A stretch of DNA of 64,000 bases from Urinicoccus massiliensis (GTDB lineage Bacteria; Bacillota; Clostridia; Tissierellales; Peptoniphilaceae). Below the pieces are notes generated by a model. It was not told the origin of the DNA. It did no database searches and worked only from the letters and a program-made list of their open reading frames with translations. How positions within the stretch are numbered: position 1 is the stretch's first letter; every line of letters starts with the position of its first letter. Positions 16,412 to 24,540 of this stretch are shown here, piece by piece. Position numbers and translations under genes: made by a program. The stretch covers positions 782,300 to 846,299 of the forward strand of contig NZ_LT635493.1 in assembly GCF_900120405.1 (NCBI RefSeq). The letters run 5' to 3'.

Positions 16412-18913
16412 ATGAATGAGCAAAATCAATTTGACTGGGTCGATTTTTATAGGGAATTTGCAGTAAAGCTATTGGCTTATAAAAATAAAAGAGGAGAGCT
16501 GGTAGAAAAGGTAAGGACCATCTATACCATGACAGGGATCAATATGCCGACCTTGGAAAAGGACAATGACCTTGTGGACATTGATCCCTTTACTGTATTT
16601 GGACTTTTTAACAAGAAGATAACAGAGGACAACCGGATTAAGATTATACAGTCAATAGCAAGCTTGTTTGACGTCAAAACACAGGTTCCGACATCCTTTG
16701 ACAGTCTTCCAGTTCTTAGTCCCCAGAATGCGACCTTCTATTATTTTATAGACCAAAGAGGTCAAGAGGATATTGACGACTTGTGGGACTTATTTGCATC
16801 CGCCTTGGCCTATGCAGAGGCCTCAACAGACCAAAATCGAGAGATTTTTTCCCGTTACTTTGACCTGGTAATGAATAAAAAAGGGAGTGGGAACAGTAAA
16901 ATTACCATGGCCCTGTATTGGATATCGCCAGATACATTTTTGAATTTAGATAGGCGCAATAGGTGGTATATCTATGAATCTGGCAAGCTGCCGGATAGTT
17001 TTGTAGAGACACTTCCCGAAATTCAGCCCAAGCTTCCTGCTAGCAAATACTTTAAAATTACAGAGGCCGTAAGGTCCTATTTACAAAGTGAAGGAAGCGC
17101 CCTAAAGGACTTTAAAGAACTTTCCTTTCAAGCCTGGATGCATTCAGAAAAAGTAAACCAACAAAATAAGGTGGAAGAGGGTAAGAAAACCTCTAAGGCT
17201 GCATTTTTACGCTGGTTTGCTCCCTTAATTCAGGCCCTTCGTGATTTGGGTGGATCTGCATCTCCGGCTGAAGCCAGAGAAAAAATCATCGAAAATGAAG
17301 GCCTGTCAGCTGAAGAAGTCAGTGAAAAAATAGGGAAAAACAAGGTAAATAAATTTGCAAATGAAGTAGCCTTTGCGCGGAATTATCTTGCAAATGCAGG
17401 CTATATTGATCGTAGCCTTCATGGAGTATGGACCTTAACGGAAAAAGGAAAGACGGTCAATATGACAAGGGAATTGGCCTCAGATATATTTAAAAATGTC
17501 TTGTCATCGAACTTGGAAAAAAGAGCGGATGAGTCCACTGCCTTGGCAGACCAGGATGTTCACACTGTTCGCTATTGGATCTATGCTCCAGGCAAAGGGT
17601 CATGCAGGTGGGAGGAGTTTTATGATGAAGGCATTATGGCCATTGGTTGGGGAGAAATAGGGGACCTCACTCAGTTTGAAAGCAAGGATGCCATGAAGGC
17701 CAAAATGAAGGAAATGTTTGATGAAAATCTAACCTATAAAAACTCAGCCCACCTAACCTGGCAATTTGCAAATGAAATGAAAATTGGGGATATTGTCTTT
17801 GTGAAAAAGGGAATGCACCAGCTGATTGGCCGGGGTGTGGTGATGTCCGACTATGAATTTGACGCCAGTAGAGAAGATGATTTTAAAAACATTCGTCAAG
17901 TGGATTGGACCCACATTGGGGAGTGGCCCCATCCCGGACAGGCAGTAACAAAGACTCTTACGGATATCACCCCCTATACAGACTATGTGGAAAAACTCAA
18001 TGCCATCTTTGAAGATGAATCTGAAGAAGACCTTGAAGAAGTCGAAAAGATTTATCCGACCTATACGAAAGAAAACTTTTTGTCAGAGGTCTATATGTCG
18101 GAAGAAGAATATGACAAACTAGCTGGCATTTTACACATCAAGAAGAATGTTGTTTTACAGGGAGCTCCAGGCGTGGGCAAGACCTTTGCGGCTAAGAGGC
18201 TAGCCTTTTCTATGATGGGAGTGAAAGATGTAGAAAGGGTTATGATGGTCCAGTTTCATCAAAGCTATTCCTATGAGGACTTTATCATGGGATTTAGACC
18301 TTCCACCAATGGATTTGAGCTGAAAAGAGGGGCCTTTTATAACTTCTGTAAAAAAGCAGAAATTGATGAAGACAAGGACTATTTCTTTATCATCGATGAA
18401 ATTAACCGGGGCAATTTAAGTAAAATATTTGGCGAATTGTTTATGCTTATTGAAAATGACAAGAGGGGGATACCCTTGCAACTCTTGTATGCCGATGAAA
18501 AATTTTCTGTTCCCAAGAATGTTCATATGATAGGCATGATGAACACAGCAGACCGCAGTCTGGCTATGCTGGACTATGCCTTGAGAAGGAGGTTTGCTTT
18601 CTTTGAAATCAAGCCGGGCTTTACAACGGATGGATTTAAAAAATACGCAGCTGGCCTAGAAAATGAGAAATTCGATAAACTCATTGCATGTGTAGAGAGC
18701 TTAAACGAGGTTATTTCTGAAGATGAATCCCTAGGAGAGGGGTTCTGTATTGGCCATAGCTACTTTTGTAACTTGTCGCCATCTACCTTGGATGACCTGG
18801 TCCTGTCTGGCATTGTCGAATATGAATTGATCCCACTTCTGAAAGAGTATTGGTTTGATGAGCCAACAAGGGTAAAAACATGGGCCAGCAATTTAAGGAG
18901 CGCTCTTAAGTGA
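16412..18913 (+). CDS. mcrB: McrB-type AAA+ GTPase/ATPase with Mrr_N-like and EVE-like domains
   Basis: The 833-aa motor subunit belongs to a modification-dependent (type IV) restriction system. In order it has a conserved helical N-terminal region (1-250), an Mrr N-terminal-like winged helix (about 265-355, FLRWFAPLIQALRDLGG), an EVE/PUA-like domain (about 385-500, WIYAPGKGSCRWEEFYDEG) and an McrB AAA+ core. The core has Walker A GAPGVGKT (about 583), FHQSYSYEDFIMGFRP, Walker B with DEINRGNLSKIFGEL (about 657) and a sensor MMNTADRSLAMLDYALRRRF. EVE-like domains commonly bind modified bases, so target recognition may be built in. The start is ATG behind GGGAGG. Its stop overlaps the GTG of mcrC. 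Confidence 0.9.
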   Translation: MNEQNQFDWVDFYREFAVKLLAYKNKRGELVEKVRTIYTMTGINMPTLEKDNDLVDIDPFTVFGLFNKKITEDNRIKIIQSIASLFDVKTQVPTSFDSLPVLSPQNATFYYFIDQRGQEDIDDLWDLFASALAYAEASTDQNREIFSRYFDLVMNKKGSGNSKITMALYWISPDTFLNLDRRNRWYIYESGKLPDSFVETLPEIQPKLPASKYFKITEAVRSYLQSEGSALKDFKELSFQAWMHSEKVNQQNKVEEGKKTSKAAFLRWFAPLIQALRDLGGSASPAEAREKIIENEGLSAEEVSEKIGKNKVNKFANEVAFARNYLANAGYIDRSLHGVWTLTEKGKTVNMTRELASDIFKNVLSSNLEKRADESTALADQDVHTVRYWIYAPGKGSCRWEEFYDEGIMAIGWGEIGDLTQFESKDAMKAKMKEMFDENLTYKNSAHLTWQFANEMKIGDIVFVKKGMHQLIGRGVVMSDYEFDASREDDFKNIRQVDWTHIGEWPHPGQAVTKTLTDITPYTDYVEKLNAIFEDESEEDLEEVEKIYPTYTKENFLSEVYMSEEEYDKLAGILHIKKNVVLQGAPGVGKTFAAKRLAFSMMGVKDVERVMMVQFHQSYSYEDFIMGFRPSTNGFELKRGAFYNFCKKAEIDEDKDYFFIIDEINRGNLSKIFGELFMLIENDKRGIPLQLLYADEKFSVPKNVHMIGMMNTADRSLAMLDYALRRRFAFFEIKPGFTTDGFKKYAAGLENEKFDKLIACVESLNEVISEDESLGEGFCIGHSYFCNLSPSTLDDLVLSGIVEYELIPLLKEYWFDEPTRVKTWASNLRSALK

Positions 18914-19956
18914 TACCAGTTCAAAACGTCTATTACATGCTTTCCTATGCCTTTAAAGTTCTCAACCAACAAGGATACAAGAAAATCGCCAGTGAAGAGT
19001 TTAAGAACACTGCAGATCTGATGGCAGCGATCTTGGCCAAGGGTATCGCTAGTCAGTTGAAACGGGGACTTGAAAAAGACTACCTAGCGAAAACAGAAGA
19101 AGTTTCCTCTGTTAGGGGGAAAATCGACATTACACAGACCCTAAAGACCAACAGCATGCTCAGGAAAAAGTTGGTATGCTCATACGATGATTTTTCTGAA
19201 AACAACACCATGAATCGCATCATCAAGTCAACGGCCCAACTCCTTCTTAAGGGGGACATAGCAAAAACTAGGAAAAAAGAAATCCGCAAGTTAATGGTTT
19301 ATTTTGCAAATGTAAGGCCCATCAACCTATATAGGGTCAATTGGAACCTACAATACAATCAAAACAACCAGACCTACCAGATGCTGATTTCCCTATGCTA
19401 TTTGGTCGTAAAGGGTCTGCTTCATACAAATGCCAATGGCACAAGTAAGCTCATGGACTTTCTTGATGAGCAGAGGATGTACAGGTTGTATGAACGGTTT
19501 ATATTGGAATACTATAAAAGACATTATCCGGACTTATCTCCTAAGGCCTCACAGATCCCTTGGGCATTGGATGATGGGGAGGACCACATGCTCCCAATCA
19601 TGCAGAGTGACATCCATCTTGAGAGAGGGAATACAGTGCTCATCATCGACGCCAAATACTATGAAAGATCGACCCAGACCCAGTTCAATAAACACAGCCT
19701 ACACTCCAGCAACCTCTACCAGATATTTACCTATGTGAAAAATCGCCAATACCAATTTGGCGATGAGGAGACCACAGTTTCGGGGATGCTCCTATATGCC
19801 AAGACGGATGCCTTGATACAACCCGACAACGTCTACCAAATGCATGGGAACCAAATAAGCGCAAGAACTTTAGATTTGAATCTATCCTTTGAAGAGATTG
19901 CCAACCAGCTGGATAGGATAGCCCAAGATCACTTTACCAGTATAAGAAAAATTTAA
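18910..19956 (+). CDS. mcrC: McrC-type nuclease subunit
   Basis: The 348-aa partner of McrB begins with the family-typical IPVQNVYYMLSYAF and has SVRGKIDITQTL and the mid-protein CSYDDFSENN motif. The C-terminal PD-(D/E)xK nuclease core includes the acid before VLIIDAKYY (about residue 245) and the following SNLYQIFTYV. It should cut DNA when recruited by GTP/ATP-driven McrB. The GTG start overlaps the mcrB stop codon by 4 bp (GTGA), giving fixed stoichiometric expression. The catalytic residues look intact. Confidence 0.92.
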   Translation: MIPVQNVYYMLSYAFKVLNQQGYKKIASEEFKNTADLMAAILAKGIASQLKRGLEKDYLAKTEEVSSVRGKIDITQTLKTNSMLRKKLVCSYDDFSENNTMNRIIKSTAQLLLKGDIAKTRKKEIRKLMVYFANVRPINLYRVNWNLQYNQNNQTYQMLISLCYLVVKGLLHTNANGTSKLMDFLDEQRMYRLYERFILEYYKRHYPDLSPKASQIPWALDDGEDHMLPIMQSDIHLERGNTVLIIDAKYYERSTQTQFNKHSLHSSNLYQIFTYVKNRQYQFGDEETTVSGMLLYAKTDALIQPDNVYQMHGNQISARTLDLNLSFEEIANQLDRIAQDHFTSIRKI

Positions 19957-20019
19957 TTTGAAGCCAGGCAACAAGGGTGGTATGATATTTATGATAACAT
20001 ATATCAATTGGAGGTTAGG

Positions 20020-20640
20020 ATGTTTAAGAGATTTTTTGAAAATGTCATCAAGCCAAAAGACAATTTTGGCGGTCGGATGATGTTAAAAAGGATGAATAAG
20101 GGCCATGAAAAGTTGGCCGGTTGGGGCAGGTCTTTTTTGCAAGTCAACCCCGGGGACCGGGTCCTGGACCTGGGCTGTGGCGGTGGACGCAATATTGAAT
20201 ACTTCCTGTCCAAAACGGACCGGGTTTACGGCCTGGACTATTCTAAAACCAGTGTAGAAGTGGCAAGTAACCTGAATAAGGAGGCCATAAGGGATGGACG
20301 CTGTCAAATTCAGGAGGGCAATGCAAAAAAGATCCCCTTTGCTGACGGGTCCATGGACCTGGTTACGGCCTTTGAAACCATCTATTTTTGGAAGCCCTTG
20401 GATGAGTGTTTCCGGGAAATATACCGGGTCTTGAAAGAGGATGGGCAATTTTTCATCTGCAATGAAGCCGCCTCTCCAGACCAGGAAAACATCAAAAAAT
20501 GGGTAGACATGCTAAAGTTTGAAGTTTATTCGCCAGAAGACCTGACGATTCGGCTGTCCAAGATTGGCTTTAGCTGCCAATACCATGTGGACAAAAAGGG
20601 GCAATTGGCCTTTTTGGCCCGGAAACAGGGGAAAAAATAA
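20020..20640 (+). CDS. Class I SAM-dependent methyltransferase
   Basis: The 206-aa protein has motif I VLDLGCGGGRNIEYF (about residue 50), GLDYSKTSV at strand 2, and a post-motif FADGSMDLVTAFETIYFW, of the UbiE/Methyltransf_11 kind acting on small molecules. ATG 20020 is preferred because GGAGG (20010-20014) is correctly spaced to it; the in-frame TTG at 20008 is too close. GC-rich codon use is host-like, so the defence cluster probably ends near 19.96 kb. Confidence 0.83.
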   Translation: MFKRFFENVIKPKDNFGGRMMLKRMNKGHEKLAGWGRSFLQVNPGDRVLDLGCGGGRNIEYFLSKTDRVYGLDYSKTSVEVASNLNKEAIRDGRCQIQEGNAKKIPFADGSMDLVTAFETIYFWKPLDECFREIYRVLKEDGQFFICNEAASPDQENIKKWVDMLKFEVYSPEDLTIRLSKIGFSCQYHVDKKGQLAFLARKQGKK

Positions 20641-20654
20641 AATCAACAAGGGTC

Positions 20655-20718
20655 CGGCCCAGACCAAGGGGCTGGTAAAAGTTAAGAAAACGGCTTAGGA
20701 GGTTGCCTGGGCCGTTTT
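20655..20718 (+). terminator. Possible terminator with long loop
   Basis: GGCCCAG near 20655-20661 pairs with CTGGGCC near 20706-20712 and is followed by GTTTTTCC. The loop is long (about 44 nt) but can fold on itself, so this is only a moderate candidate. Confidence 0.4.
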
Positions 20719-20846
20719 TCCTATATAAGGGGCGGAAGTGAAAATTTCTCATAAGGAGAAAGAAGGGGTATAATAGTCCTGAAAAGGAATTTTGGGGCCG
20801 GCACCAAGACGGTCCCTGGGAAGGACGAATCTGCAAGAGGTAAAAA

Positions 20847-21662
20847 ATGGAAAATTTTGAAGCAATAAACAAGCTGCTAGTGAAGTGGCGGTCTAAATTT
20901 TTGGACCCGGACATCCAGCCGGAAGATCTCCTGGACTCTTCATTTGGAGATGACTTGCGAGACCTGGGCTTTAAAATGGATTGTGGCCAAGGATTTTGTG
21001 GACAATATGGCCGGGAGGCCTTTGCCTACGAGGGTTTAAAAGAGGTCCTGGAAGAGATTGATGACCTGGCCTTGCTAGGGGCGGGTATTTTTTCGCAATG
21101 GCGATATTTTCAGCATTGGGCCTATGAACCGGAGTCAATCTTGCAAGAGGAAAACCGCATGTGGTTTGTCCTGGCCCTGGACCGTTTGTCCTTGCTGGCC
21201 AGGCGCGATTCCTTTATCTTTCAAGGGTCTGTGAAAAAAATCCGCCTGGTATCCAATAGTATTTGCTTTGAGACCATGCCGGATCCTGAGGACGAAGTAG
21301 TCCAATCCCTGCTTATCCATTCCGATGGGAGGGTTTATTTTTCGGCCTATACATTTGGCCAGGGTGGAGGGGTCTATAAACCAGGGCGGAAAGACCGGTT
21401 TAAAATCCAAGAAACCACTGCAAAAAGCCTACTTTCTGCCCTAGGAGCCTATTTCGGCAAGGCCTATGGAAAATTGTTAGTAACCGATATTGGCACTTGG
21501 GATATAAGCCTGACAGACAGCCTGGGTAAGACCTATTCCTATAGGGGGTCTCTTTCCAGGGACTTTGATGACCAGCTGGCCGACCTGTCGGACCGTGTAC
21601 GGGACAGCTTGGGCCGGGATGACCTCTATGTCTTTGACGGAGAGGGAAGAATTTGTAGATAG
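20847..21662 (+). CDS. Conserved-looking cytoplasmic protein of unknown function
   Basis: The 271-aa protein has no signal peptide or membrane segment and is rich in acidic and aromatic residues. Visible features are MDCGQGFCGQYG (about residues 44-55), a middle beta-rich part with LLIHSDGRVYFSAYTFGQ, and a C-terminal stretch GTWDISLTDSLGKTYSYRGSL. No family is recognised. A TATAAT -10 box sits at 20769-20774 and GAGGT precedes the ATG. It lies 133 bp upstream of the Hsp70-like gene on the same strand with host-like composition, so it may belong to that operon or its regulon. Confidence 0.7.
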   Translation: MENFEAINKLLVKWRSKFLDPDIQPEDLLDSSFGDDLRDLGFKMDCGQGFCGQYGREAFAYEGLKEVLEEIDDLALLGAGIFSQWRYFQHWAYEPESILQEENRMWFVLALDRLSLLARRDSFIFQGSVKKIRLVSNSICFETMPDPEDEVVQSLLIHSDGRVYFSAYTFGQGGGVYKPGRKDRFKIQETTAKSLLSALGAYFGKAYGKLLVTDIGTWDISLTDSLGKTYSYRGSLSRDFDDQLADLSDRVRDSLGRDDLYVFDGEGRICR

Positions 21663-21795
21663 AAGCCTCTTGAATGGGTTCAAATGGCCGGGGCACTCAT
21701 TTTATGGCTGAAAAAACCTCAAAGAATATGGCAAAAATACGGGATATATTGTATGATTAATTTAACGAAATATAAGAGTAAAAGGAGATTGAGAT

Positions 21796-23304
21796 ATGGA
21801 AATAGGCATTGACTTAGGAACCACCAATTCATGTGTGGCATATATTGACCAAGATGGCAACCCACAAATCATCCCCAATGATGAAGGGGGCCGGACTACG
21901 CCTTCTGTGATTTTTTTTGAAGAGGACCGGGTCATTGTGGGCAACCAGGCCAAGGAGGAGGCCCTGATTAATCCGGAAGATACCGTTTCTTATATAAAAA
22001 GGCATATGGGAGACAAGGATTTTAAGTATGCCAGAAAGGATGGGCAAATTTTTTCCCCCGAGGACTTGTCGGCCATTATCTTGAAAAAGCTCAAGAAAAT
22101 CGCAGAGGATTATCTGGGCCAAGAGGTGGATGCGGCGGTCATTACGGTTCCGGCCTATTTCAACGATGCTCAGAGAAAGGCCACCCAAGATGCGGCCAAT
22201 ATTGCCGGGCTCAAGGTCTTGAAGATCATCAACGAGCCCACAGCGGCGGCCTTGGCCTATGGGGTTGGCAAGGAAACGGGCGACCAAACCATTATGATCT
22301 ACGACCTGGGAGGAGGCACTTTTGATGTGGTCATAATGCGGCTAGAAGAAGGGGAACTTCGAGTTTTAGCCACCAATGGCAATAGGCAGTTGGGGGGCTT
22401 TGACTTTGACAATGCTCTTTTGTCCTATGTCATTGACTATCTGGAAGAAAAGTATGACCTGGATGTCTATGAGGACCCCTATATCATTGAAGACCTCCGT
22501 GAAAGGGTGGAGGATGCCAAAAAGGCCCTGTCCAACAAGACCAAGACCAATATTATTATCAATGCTGGCGGAGTTCGGGACCGGCTGGAAATTTCCCAGG
22601 ACCTCTTTAATTCCATGATTGCCGATGATGTCCAAAGGACTTGTGACATGATGACCTTTACCCTGGAAGATGCCGGCCTGGACTGGACGGATATCGACAA
22701 GACCATCTTTGTAGGAGGGTCCTCCAGGATTAGCCTGGTCCGCCAAAAAGTGGAAGACCTGGTGGGGAAAAAGCCCTCTTTTGAACTCAATCCCGATGAA
22801 GTGGTGGCCATTGGGGCTGCCATCCAAGCCTCTATCCTGGCCGGGGAGGGTGGACCAGATCAGAACTTAACCGGCACCAAGATTATCGATGTCAACTCCC
22901 ACTCCCTGGGATTTGCCGCCCATAACGATCAAAATGTCTTGATGAACTCCATCATGATTGAAAAAAACACCCCCCTACCGGCGGAGGCCACCAACTCCTT
23001 CTACCTACTCAATGAAAACCAACAGGCTCTCAACATCAAAATTTGTGAAGGAGAGGACCAAGACATCAACTATGTCACCATCATCTCCGACACCACAATC
23101 CAGCTGCCGGAATCCCCGAGGCAGGAAAGGGCTGAAGTCCAAGTTACCTATTCCTATGACGCCGACGGCATCATCCACGTGGATGTCTTTGACGTCACCA
23201 CGGGAACCCTTATGCGGGCTGTGGACCTAGAAAGGCCCTCCAACCTAACCAAGCAGGAAATTCTTGAAAAGAAAAATACCATATCCCACCTAGAGATCGA
23301 TTAA
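21796..23304 (+). CDS. Short Hsp70-family chaperone (DnaK/HscC-like)
   Basis: The 502-aa ATP-dependent chaperone has a complete actin-type nucleotide-binding domain: GIDLGTTNS at the N-terminus, VPAYFNDAQRKAT, INEPTAAALAYG, YDLGGGTFDV and FVGGSSRI. A shortened substrate-binding beta domain follows (to about residue 500). The usual C-terminal helical lid of about 100 residues of DnaK is missing, so substrate release must differ from canonical DnaK. Size and genome context are closer to specialised Hsp70s such as HscC. RBS is AAAGGAG. It heads a four-gene run with 19, 11 and -1 bp gaps. Confidence 0.88.
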   Translation: MEIGIDLGTTNSCVAYIDQDGNPQIIPNDEGGRTTPSVIFFEEDRVIVGNQAKEEALINPEDTVSYIKRHMGDKDFKYARKDGQIFSPEDLSAIILKKLKKIAEDYLGQEVDAAVITVPAYFNDAQRKATQDAANIAGLKVLKIINEPTAAALAYGVGKETGDQTIMIYDLGGGTFDVVIMRLEEGELRVLATNGNRQLGGFDFDNALLSYVIDYLEEKYDLDVYEDPYIIEDLRERVEDAKKALSNKTKTNIIINAGGVRDRLEISQDLFNSMIADDVQRTCDMMTFTLEDAGLDWTDIDKTIFVGGSSRISLVRQKVEDLVGKKPSFELNPDEVVAIGAAIQASILAGEGGPDQNLTGTKIIDVNSHSLGFAAHNDQNVLMNSIMIEKNTPLPAEATNSFYLLNENQQALNIKICEGEDQDINYVTIISDTTIQLPESPRQERAEVQVTYSYDADGIIHVDVFDVTTGTLMRAVDLERPSNLTKQEILEKKNTISHLEID

Positions 23305-23323
23305 TTCCCCCAAAGGAGAAGAT

Positions 23324-24529
23324 ATGAAAAACTACTTTGCACTCTACCAAGTCAATCCCAATGCATCCGCCCAAGAGCTGAGCGACTTTTTTAAAAAAGA
23401 ATTGCGCAAGTGGACCATGCGAGCCAATGCTCCCAAAAAAGAAATTCGAGACGAGGCGGAAGCCAAGGTTAAAGAAATTTCAGAGGCCCTGGACCATTTT
23501 AAAGACGAAGCCAGCAAGGCCGCCTACCTAAAAGCCTTGAACCTAAACAACCAGCCCCAGCAACAGACTCCACCTCCCCAGCCCCGTCCCCAAGTAAACC
23601 CCCAACCCAATACCAATCAAATGGTGGATAACCTAATCCGACAAGCCCAAAGCTTCAAGGGGGTCAACGATGCCCAAGCCGTCAACCTCTTGACCCAGGC
23701 CATCAATTTAAATCCCAGATCTAGAGCTGCCTGGCTAAGCCTGGGAACCCAATACCTGAGCATGTACAAGGTTGGGCCCCAAGGGGTGGAAGTCAACCTT
23801 AACCGGGAGGGGGAAAATGCCTACCGGAAGGTTTTTGAATTCAGCCCCAGGGATATCCTGGCTTCCTTAAACCTCTTTAACTACTACCGGAATTGGAACC
23901 GACGGGACCAGCAAAAGCAGATGTTTGACATCTTTTATCCCCAAATCAAGGACAAAAGCTCCAAGGCGGCCTTCCTCTATCGGGGGCTTATGAGCCTGGA
24001 CCAAGGCAACTATGAAGATGCCGTAAATTGCCTGGAAGAGGTCTACAAGCAAGGCCCCGAAGTCAGGGAAATGACCTTTGAAACCCTGGGAGACCCTCCA
24101 AGTGTCTATACCGATGTCTACTACAATGTCAAACGCAACCTGGCCCGGGCCTACCGGGGACGAGCTGAAGACTTTAAAGTCTATGGTGAACTCATTAGCC
24201 CGGAAGATGCGGATTCCTATATCTACTACATGACCAAGGCCAAGCAAGTAGAAAGCAGGGACACGGATACAGCTAACATTGAGAGTGCTCAAAGGTTAAA
24301 GACCAAGAAAGAATTCAACAAGCTCAAGGTCTTTGGCCTGGCGTTTTTGGCCTGGGCACTTAGCGAGACCTTACTTATAGGCATTATCCTGGGAGTCTTC
24401 CTCTACATCACCGACGCCAAACCCGGTTATATAAGGAATCGCAAGAACCTCTACAAGGCCCATCCCGACCTCAAGGGCATCCAGTCCAGGGCAGACTTTG
24501 ATGCCAAAAGACTTGGGAATCGGTCATAG
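23324..24529 (+). CDS. J-domain-like, TPR-containing membrane protein
   Basis: The 401-aa protein begins with about 70 residues that look like a degenerate J domain (YFALYQVNPNASAQELSDFF, then a helix ending DEASKAAYLKAL), but the HPD tripeptide that activates Hsp70 is not present; that position reads WTMRANAP. A Pro/Gln linker (about 82-102) is followed by tetratricopeptide-type helices (103-320) and one transmembrane helix (about 338-365, FLAWALSETLLIGIILGVF). The TPR region probably faces the cytoplasm and binds clients or partners. It sits between the Hsp70-like and tandem AAA+ genes. Loss of HPD suggests a scaffold role and not classical stimulation. Confidence 0.75.
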   Translation: MKNYFALYQVNPNASAQELSDFFKKELRKWTMRANAPKKEIRDEAEAKVKEISEALDHFKDEASKAAYLKALNLNNQPQQQTPPPQPRPQVNPQPNTNQMVDNLIRQAQSFKGVNDAQAVNLLTQAINLNPRSRAAWLSLGTQYLSMYKVGPQGVEVNLNREGENAYRKVFEFSPRDILASLNLFNYYRNWNRRDQQKQMFDIFYPQIKDKSSKAAFLYRGLMSLDQGNYEDAVNCLEEVYKQGPEVREMTFETLGDPPSVYTDVYYNVKRNLARAYRGRAEDFKVYGELISPEDADSYIYYMTKAKQVESRDTDTANIESAQRLKTKKEFNKLKVFGLAFLAWALSETLLIGIILGVFLYITDAKPGYIRNRKNLYKAHPDLKGIQSRADFDAKRLGNRS

Positions 24530-24540
24530 GAGGCAGGCTT

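Noticed and set aside
21829-22827. Minus-strand frames opposite the Hsp70 gene
   Set aside because: Antisense of a well-conserved gene; no start signals.
23324-24529. Calling this a true DnaJ
   Set aside because: HPD motif is absent and no zinc-finger or C-terminal DnaJ domains are present.
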